Source of the DNA: Alphaproteobacteria bacterium UBA6189
GTDB taxonomy: Bacteria; Pseudomonadota; Alphaproteobacteria; Rickettsiales; UBA3002
Assembly (NCBI GenBank): GCA_002422745.1
Contig: DITH01000117.1
Location: forward strand, 1-10,633
Direction of reading: 5' to 3'
Length of the DNA: 10,633 bases
Part shown: positions 6,470 to 10,633 of the stretch, piece by piece
Numbering within the stretch: position 1 is the first letter of the stretch
Layout of the letters: every line of letters starts with the position of its first letter
Position numbers and translations under genes: made by a program
The notes under the pieces: model-generated
Databases searched by the model: none
What the model saw: the letters and a program-made list of their open reading frames with translations, nothing else
What the model was told of the DNA's origin: nothing

Positions 6470-6985
6470 ATGCCCAAACCGATTCCCTATACGCTGCGGC
6501 TTTCCTATATCGGCGATACCCGCTTTCGTTTGCTGAAAGATGCGAAAGGCAACCGGGTCGAGCTGTGGTCGCGCAACCATATGGCCGAGGTCGGTGAAAT
6601 TCTCCATCACGGCATCACACCGTATAAACCCGACGACGACACGATTCATCATGCGGTGGCGCTGATCGACCGCATCACCCGTCAGCTCGAGGAAGCGCAT
6701 CTGGCCGCTGCTAAAGAAGCGGGACAGGCTTACGGCGATGACTGGCTGGAGCGGCAGGCGTTTGCGCGCAAACTTTTCTGCACCGAAGGCCTGACGACGC
6801 AGGCGCCAGCGGGACTGATCGCCAAACTGATCCCGGCAAAACATCCTCGCCTGCCCTGCTACGATCCCAAATACACACCCGAGCCCGATTATTTCCGCCA
6901 TACGGTGGAGCCGGTATTCCCCGGCAATCCGTTGGCCGCCCACACCACCACCATCGATGCGGAAAGCATCATGATCCGCTGGTAG
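6470..6985 (+). CDS. Hypothetical protein, first gene of an inverted pair inside the fab cluster
   Basis: 171 aa; family not recognised. Start ATG 6470-6472 has a modest site (AGG) upstream. The N-terminus looks like beta strands (YTLRLSYIGDTRFRLLKD...NRVELWS, 7-34). A charged helical stretch follows (about 58-105, DTIHHAVALIDRITRQLEEAHL onward), then a proline-rich C-terminus (about 113-155). It has two cysteines (C104, C130), with no signal peptide or membrane segment. Third-position G/C is high, and a second gene starts two bases after its stop. Both points support this frame over the overlapping 175-codon frame on the opposite strand, whose product looks like a shadow. Function unknown; it is expected to work with the next gene. 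Confidence 0.75.
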   Translation: MPKPIPYTLRLSYIGDTRFRLLKDAKGNRVELWSRNHMAEVGEILHHGITPYKPDDDTIHHAVALIDRITRQLEEAHLAAAKEAGQAYGDDWLERQAFARKLFCTEGLTTQAPAGLIAKLIPAKHPRLPCYDPKYTPEPDYFRHTVEPVFPGNPLAAHTTTIDAESIMIRW

Positions 6986-6987
6986 CC

Positions 6988-7377
6988 ATGAACGACGACA
7001 CCCCGCCCCATATTCGTGTCACCGTGCTGCAAGGTGGTCCCGTCAACGCTGAAGCCACCAGCATCACGGCGCAGATAGGCAACGAACGGCGCACATTCTA
7101 CCAGTGGCGCGATCGTGAATATTGCTTCGTGCAGGAAGGCATAGCAGCCCCGCGGCAGAATACATTGGAACCCGGCACCATGCAGGAACTGCTCGCCCGC
7201 GTCGAACAGGATGGGGCCAATCCCTTCCAGCAACTCTGGCGGGGGCTGTTGAAACTAACGCATCGCGAGCGCACCTATACGGTGGATCCCGCGCTCCTAA
7301 GCAATCTTTGCCCAAACCCCATGCCGAAAGACGGCATCCGGCTTGCCCAACAGTTGGATGAAACAGGGCGCAATTAA
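6988..7377 (+). CDS. Hypothetical protein, second gene of the inverted pair
   Basis: 129 aa; family not recognised. The ATG lies two bases after the TAG of the previous gene and has no strong site of its own, so translation is probably coupled. The N-terminal half reads as strands (IRVTVLQGGPVN, 9-20; SITAQIG, 25-31; RTFYQW, 35-40; REYCFVQEG, 43-51), suggesting a small beta domain. A helix follows (about 64-92, TMQELLARVEQ...LWRGLLKLTH), then a short tail. There is no signal peptide or membrane segment. The gene ends only 8 bases from the convergent fabG stop, with no terminator between, so the two transcripts probably overlap at their 3' ends. Confidence 0.75.
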   Translation: MNDDTPPHIRVTVLQGGPVNAEATSITAQIGNERRTFYQWRDREYCFVQEGIAAPRQNTLEPGTMQELLARVEQDGANPFQQLWRGLLKLTHRERTYTVDPALLSNLCPNPMPKDGIRLAQQLDETGRN

Positions 7378-7385
7378 AGCGCGAA

Positions 7386-8120
7386 CTAAACCATCAACAG
7401 CCCGCCATTAATGTGGAGCGTCTGGCCGGTGATGTAGCTTGCCGCCTCACTGCTGAGGAACACCACGCCGCCGGCAATATCTTCCGGCAGGCCGAAGCGT
7501 GCGGCGGGAATATTATCGGTAATGCGTTGTTGCTGTTCCTCGTTGAGCTTATCGGTCATCGCGGTTTTGATGAAGCCCGGCGCAACGCAATTGACCGTAA
7601 TGCCACGGCTGGCGACTTCCGCCGCGATCGATTTGCTCATGCCGATCATCCCGGCTTTCGATGCGCAGTAATTTGCCTGGCCGGGATTGCCCATCACCGC
7701 CACTACCGAGGCGATATTGATAATGCGGCCCGAACGCTGCTTCATCATGCCTTTCAGCACGCCGCGGTTAAGCTTGAAGGTGGAGATCAGGTTGATGTCG
7801 ATCACGGTCTGGAAATCTTCGTCCTTCATGCGCATGGCCAGTGTGTCTTTGGTTACCCCAGCATTGCAGACCAGAATATCCAGCCCGCCCAACGCTTCTT
7901 CCGCGCGGCCCGGCAATGCATCGACCGCCGCCGCATCGGTCAGGTTACAGGGCAAAATTTTTGCCCCGCCACCGATTAAATCGTTCAGCGCGTCGAGCGC
8001 TTCCACCCGCGTACCGGACACTGCCACCTCGGCCCCGGCCTCTTTCAGCGCGCGGGTAATCGCCCCGCCGATGCCGCCCGAGGCGCCGGTGATCAGTGCT
8101 TTTTTACCGTGTAAATTCAT
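7386..8120 (-). CDS. fabG: 3-oxoacyl-[acyl-carrier-protein] reductase FabG
   Basis: FabG reduces 3-oxoacyl-ACP to (R)-3-hydroxyacyl-ACP with NADPH, the first reduction in each elongation round. The product is 244 aa, standard for this short-chain dehydrogenase/reductase. Seen: cofactor motif TGASGGIG (11-18), NAG (86-88), and the catalytic tetrad N110, S138, Y151 and K155 (YCASK). The C-terminal TGQTLHINGGLLMV is typical of FabG. AAGGAG stands five bases before ATG 8118-8120, and its first bases come from the fabD stop codon nine bases upstream, so fabD and fabG are tightly coupled. Confidence 0.98.
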   Translation of the reverse strand: MNLHGKKALITGASGGIGGAITRALKEAGAEVAVSGTRVEALDALNDLIGGGAKILPCNLTDAAAVDALPGRAEEALGGLDILVCNAGVTKDTLAMRMKDEDFQTVIDINLISTFKLNRGVLKGMMKQRSGRIINIASVVAVMGNPGQANYCASKAGMIGMSKSIAAEVASRGITVNCVAPGFIKTAMTDKLNEEQQQRITDNIPAARFGLPEDIAGGVVFLSSEAASYITGQTLHINGGLLMV

Positions 8121-8129
8121 GACTTCTCC

Positions 8130-9083
8130 TTAAGCTGCTTTGCTGAAGGTTTCGAGATCCTTCGGCGCAGCGATGTTAACTGTTTCGATTTCCGGCGCAA
8201 TGCGCTTGATCAACCCGGCCAGCACGTTGCCATGGCCGATTTCCACCACGCGGGTAATGCCACGTGCCTGCATGGCCAGCACCGAATCCACCCAGCGCAC
8301 CATGCCGGTGACCTGCTCCACCAGCAGCTGGCGGATCACATCCGGATCGTCGACATAATCGGCCACCACGTTAGCCACCACCGGCACGCGCGGCGCGCTG
8401 ATGCTGGCATTGGCCAGCGCCTCTTTCATTGCCATGGCGGCCGGGGCCATCATGCTGCAGTGAAACGGCGCCGAGACTGGCAGCGGCAGCGCGCGCTTGG
8501 CACCTTTTTCTTTTGCCACCTGCATGGCCACCTCGATGCCGCGCGCGGTGCCCGAAATCACGATCTGGTTGGGTGCATTATGGTTGGCGATTTCGATAAT
8601 CTCGCTCACCCCGGCCTGATGCCGCGCTTCCTGCACCATCGCCTGTACCGCCTCCAGCTCCGGGCCGATAATGGCCGCCATCATGCCTTTGCCCTGCGGC
8701 ACGGCGGCCTGCATGGCATTGCCGCGGGTTTTCAGCAGCATAGCGCATTCGGCGATCGAGAAACTGCCCGCCGCCGTGAGGGCCGAATATTCGCCAAGCG
8801 AATGGCCCGCCACGCACACGGCCGAGCCGGGAAGGGTAATACCCATTTCCTGCTCCATCACCCGGAAGGCGGCGAGCGACGCCGCCATAATCGCCGGTTG
8901 GGCGTTTTCGGTTTGGGTGAGTTCGGCCTCGGGCCCTTCCTGAATCACCTTGGAAAGCGGGAAGCCGAGTGCCTCGTCCACCTCTTCATAGACATCGCGC
9001 GCGGCGGGGAACGCGGCGGCTAGCTCCTGGCCCATGCCGACAGCCTGACTGCCCTGCCCGGGAAAAACGAATGCGGTGGTCAT
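8130..9083 (-). CDS. fabD: Malonyl-CoA:acyl-carrier-protein transacylase FabD
   Basis: FabD moves malonyl from CoA to ACP, supplying the two-carbon donor for chain elongation. The product is 317 aa, full length. Numbered from the upstream Met (9084-9086): FVFPGQGSQ (6-14) forms the oxyanion region, GHSLGEYSAL (94-103) holds nucleophile Ser96, R121 binds the malonyl carboxylate, and His209 in VSAPFHCSMM is the base. The gene has two adjacent ATGs. AGGAG is six bases from the inner one (9081-9083) and three from the outer, so I chose the inner. The upstream 65 nt contain TATACT, a possible -10 without a clear -35. Confidence 0.98.
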   Translation of the reverse strand: MTTAFVFPGQGSQAVGMGQELAAAFPAARDVYEEVDEALGFPLSKVIQEGPEAELTQTENAQPAIMAASLAAFRVMEQEMGITLPGSAVCVAGHSLGEYSALTAAGSFSIAECAMLLKTRGNAMQAAVPQGKGMMAAIIGPELEAVQAMVQEARHQAGVSEIIEIANHNAPNQIVISGTARGIEVAMQVAKEKGAKRALPLPVSAPFHCSMMAPAAMAMKEALANASISAPRVPVVANVVADYVDDPDVIRQLLVEQVTGMVRWVDSVLAMQARGITRVVEIGHGNVLAGLIKRIAPEIETVNIAAPKDLETFSKAA

Positions 9084-9148
9084 CATGGACTCCTATTCCA
9101 GTATAGTAAGCCAAGTAACAACCACCGCTTCGTTAATCAAGCATTGCG

Positions 9149-9901
9149 TTAGCCTTTAGCCGCTACGTGGCGTGCTTTAGTCACCACATCGATAATTTGC
9201 TGCTGTTCGAACCGATCCACCTCACCATCAAAGGAAATCTGTTGCTGCATCGCACGCACCCCGGAAGCAGTAATGTCTTTATCCAAACCGGTAATATCCG
9301 TACGCAGCGTCCTACCATTCTGGGTATGAACCAGCATGACCGTTCCGTTTGCATAGCCCTGCAGCACGGTTTGGAGGGACGCATCGTCCGAAGTGCCGTG
9401 AGTGGATATAACATACGCATGGGTATTGGCTGGACGCGCGGCATCCACCAATGCGCCCACATCCTGAAGGCTTTGGTTGGCACTAGGGCGTCGACGACGT
9501 TCTTCACTGACCTCATACGATGTCTGCTGCGCCTCTATCGTGACCCGAACATTCCGTTTGCCGGAATCATTCTGTTCGGCAAGTACCGCCTCGACATTCA
9601 GATCCGCTGCTTTTAGCTCGAATCCACGCGATGGCTCAGCCTGCGCTGGTGTAGAAGCCGTGGAACGCCGCGCAGGGTTGGAGCGCCGATTCGCTGGTTT
9701 CGGCGTCGGCGGCGGCGAATGGATGGTTACATTATTGGTGATATTCGTGTTTATATTCGTTTGTGTAATCGCCGTGGCCGTGTAATCCACTAACGACCTA
9801 TTATCTGCTTGAATGACTGGTCGCTCTACAGCTTCAGCAGGCTTTTCTTTCGGTAGGTTATCCGCTTTAGGTACACTGGTATTGTCTACAGGGTTAGGCA
9901 T
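9149..9901 (-). CDS. Hypothetical, partly disordered protein between fabD and rpsF
   Basis: 250 aa from ATG 9899-9901; family not recognised. GGAG six bases upstream supports this start over the in-frame ATG four codons earlier. The N-terminal third is low in order: Pro/Lys/Glu-rich (1-30), an Asn/Thr/Ile-alternating stretch (about 45-60, QTNINTNITNNVTI), prolines (63-69), then a basic Ser/Thr/Ala linker (71-90) and RRRR at 135-138. The rest (about 94-250) looks foldable, with strands NVRVTIEAQQ, HAYVISTHGT and TVMLVHTQNG, and a C-terminal helix. It has no cysteine, signal peptide or membrane segment. Codons such as CTA, GTA, ATA, TTA and AGG are more frequent than in fabD and fabG, suggesting foreign origin or low expression. 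A PhoB-box-like site lies 70 bases upstream. It breaks the usual rpsF/fabD adjacency. Function unknown. Confidence 0.75.
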   Translation of the reverse strand: MPNPVDNTSVPKADNLPKEKPAEAVERPVIQADNRSLVDYTATAITQTNINTNITNNVTIHSPPPTPKPANRRSNPARRSTASTPAQAEPSRGFELKAADLNVEAVLAEQNDSGKRNVRVTIEAQQTSYEVSEERRRRPSANQSLQDVGALVDAARPANTHAYVISTHGTSDDASLQTVLQGYANGTVMLVHTQNGRTLRTDITGLDKDITASGVRAMQQQISFDGEVDRFEQQQIIDVVTKARHVAAKG

Positions 9902-9971
9902 GGTTTGCTCCATTGGCTGTTGTTATTACCCTCAGCTTGCGGCCCAGAACTTAAGCAATACTTAATGTTTC

Positions 9972-9989
9972 GTGACAGTTCCGTGACAA
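9972..9989 (-). promoter_or_regulatory. Candidate PhoB box upstream of the disordered-protein gene
   Basis: On the minus strand the site reads TTGTCAC-GGAA-CTGTCAC: two heptamers 11 bp apart, close to the Pho-box form CTGTCAT/C, 4-bp spacer, CTGTCAT/C. It points toward the gene starting at 9901. The following A/T-rich stretch (ttaagtattgc) could supply the -10, giving a leader of about 40 nt. Reading plus-strand bases 1749-1765 against 9971-9987, 14 of 17 positions are the same as at the other candidate Pho box. Confidence 0.55.
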
Positions 9990-10068
9990 TCCGGCCAAAA
10001 ACCCCTTGCCTTTCGGGGCCATCTTCTCTAAAAGCCCCGCTCCTCCGGTGGAGGAACATTAATTCACA

Positions 10069-10113
10069 GGTCCGCAGGTGCTCGCACATGGGGTGCAGCA
10101 AACGAAGCGGGCC
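10069..10113 (+). promoter_or_regulatory. Structured rpsF leader, candidate S6:S18 autoregulatory site
   Basis: A 7-bp stem (10069-10075 with 10107-10113, one G-U pair) encloses two competing inner hairpins (10078-10087, or 10084-10096). It ends 20 bases before the rpsF start. Another 6-bp hairpin (tcctcc/ggagga, 10041-10055) lies upstream. CCG triplets occur at 10072-10074 and 10112-10114. S6:S18 is known to bind a CCG-containing structure in rpsF leaders of many bacteria. I have not matched the full motif, so this is a candidate only. Confidence 0.4.
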
Positions 10114-10133
10114 GTTAATGAAAGGACAGCCTC

Positions 10134-10484
10134 ATGGCTTTCTACGAAGTGACCTTCGTCGTGCGTCCGGACCTGAGCAAGGGCGACGTACAAAAACTCA
10201 CCGATACCCTGACCAAGCTGGTTACCGACGGTAAAGGCACCGTGCTGAAGAACGAATATTGGGGTCTGCGCACGCTCGCCTACAAAATCAACAAAATGAG
10301 CAAAGGCCATTACACCATGCTCGGCCTCGAATGCGACGCGCCGACACTGAAAGAGCTCGAGCGCAATATCAGCATCAACGAAGATGTGATCCGCCACCTT
10401 ACCGTACGCGTCGACGCGATGGATAGCACCACGCCTTCAGTGATGCTCCAGAGCCGTTCCGGCGACAATTACGAAGCAGCCTAA
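10134..10484 (+). CDS. rpsF: 30S ribosomal protein S6
   Basis: S6 binds 16S rRNA together with S18 on the platform of the small subunit. The product is 116 aa. Seen: N-terminal strand FYEVTFVVRPDLS (3-15), the middle segment WGLRTLAYKINKMSKGHY (43-60) where S6 has its conserved LAY.I...G.Y pattern, and INEDVIRHLTVRVD (81-94), the final helix and strand. The C-terminal tail is short and polar. ATG 10134-10136 has AAAGGA seven bases upstream. It is the first gene of a divergent operon with rpsR 13 bases after its stop. Confidence 0.97.
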   Translation: MAFYEVTFVVRPDLSKGDVQKLTDTLTKLVTDGKGTVLKNEYWGLRTLAYKINKMSKGHYTMLGLECDAPTLKELERNISINEDVIRHLTVRVDAMDSTTPSVMLQSRSGDNYEAA

Positions 10485-10497
10485 GGAGTATTGAACC

Positions 10498-10633
10498 ATG
10501 GCATTCCAACAACGTTCCGAACGCCCGCAGGGCGACCGTCCCCAAGGCTCTGCTCCGGCTGGCCGCAAGGTGTTTTTCCGCCGCCGCAAATCGTGCCCCC
10601 TGACGGGCCCGAACGCGCCGACCATCGACTACA
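10498..10633 (+). CDS. rpsR: 30S ribosomal protein S18 (3' end outside window)
   Basis: Forty-five codons are visible before the window ends. After a polar Gln/Arg/Pro tail (1-22) comes the S18 core start: [20 protein letters not shown] (24-43) followed by DY, with the basic RRRKSCP motif typical of bacterial S18. AAGGAG, partly formed by the rpsF stop codon, precedes ATG 10498-10500 by about ten bases. S18 pairs with S6 in the small-subunit platform, and the two genes are co-transcribed here. rplI usually follows but is outside the window. Confidence 0.95.
   Translation, partial: MAFQQRSERPQGDRPQGSAPAGRKVFFRRRKSCPLTGPNAPTIDY

Noticed and set aside
6416..6943. 175-codon open frame opposite the first gene of the inverted pair
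   Set aside because: It is slightly longer, but the plus-strand frame has high third-position G/C, a plausible start and a coupled second gene. The minus-strand product resembles a shadow translation.
8232..9023. 263-codon plus-strand frame over fabD
   Set aside because: His/Arg/Gly-rich product typical of antisense frames; fabD on the other strand is certain.
9167..9616. 149-codon plus-strand frame over the disordered-protein gene
   Set aside because: No ribosome-binding site or family features were seen. The minus-strand frame covers the whole region with a good start and a candidate promoter. Some doubt remains because neither product is recognised.
9951..9965. TTAAG-CAATA-CTTAA inverted repeat
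   Set aside because: Short and A/T-rich in a promoter region; likely chance, though it falls where the -10 of the disordered-protein gene would be.
10002..10018. cccc...gggg stem followed on the minus strand by TTTTT
   Set aside because: The stem is only 4 bp with a 9-base loop, and no minus-strand gene ends there.
1..10633. CRISPR arrays, tRNAs, insertion sequences, attachment sites
   Set aside because: Looked for on both strands; no regularly spaced repeats, cloverleaf arms, transposase-like frames or terminal inverted repeats were seen.

Overview
The window reads as a chromosomal segment of an alphaproteobacterium. The main evidence is gene order. The type II fatty-acid-synthesis cluster fabD-fabG-acpP-fabF-mltG lies back to back with rpsF-rpsR, an arrangement I know from Rhizobiales and other Alphaproteobacteria. 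Most genes have G/C-ending codons, good Shine-Dalgarno sites and very short gaps. I cannot name a genus. No mobile element, integrase, tRNA, rRNA or CRISPR array is visible.

Layout, left to right. The 3' part of folD (+) enters at the left edge. It runs tail-to-tail into a gene of unknown family (-) with a serine-hydrolase GHSYG elbow, and the two overlap by 32 bases. A clear intrinsic terminator then ends an OmpA-family periplasmic/outer-membrane protein gene (-). That gene is divergent from msrB (+, zinc methionine-R-sulfoxide reductase). msrB converges on mltG (-, endolytic murein transglycosylase). Upstream of mltG on the same strand come an unknown 178-aa gene, fabF and acpP. Two tightly coupled unknown genes (+) sit in opposite orientation between acpP and fabG. 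fabG and fabD (-) follow, then an unknown, partly disordered 250-aa protein (-). The divergent rpsF-rpsR operon (+) runs off the right edge.

How the genes work together. FabD, FabG, AcpP and FabF form the malonyl loading, carrier, condensation and ketoreduction core of fatty-acid synthesis. MltG acts on nascent peptidoglycan, so the cluster links membrane and wall growth. The OmpA-domain protein probably ties the outer membrane to the wall. FolD (one-carbon metabolism), MsrB (oxidative repair) and S6/S18 (ribosome) are housekeeping functions.

The most interesting signal is regulatory. Two unknown minus-strand genes about 8 kb apart, the serine hydrolase and the disordered protein, each have upstream an 18-bp site in the same orientation. 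The sites match the PhoB box (two CTGTCAT/C-like heptamers separated by 4 bp) and closely match each other. This suggests that both genes belong to a phosphate-starvation regulon and that their products are worth studying together. In addition, four unknown genes interrupt what is elsewhere a compact fab/rps neighbourhood.
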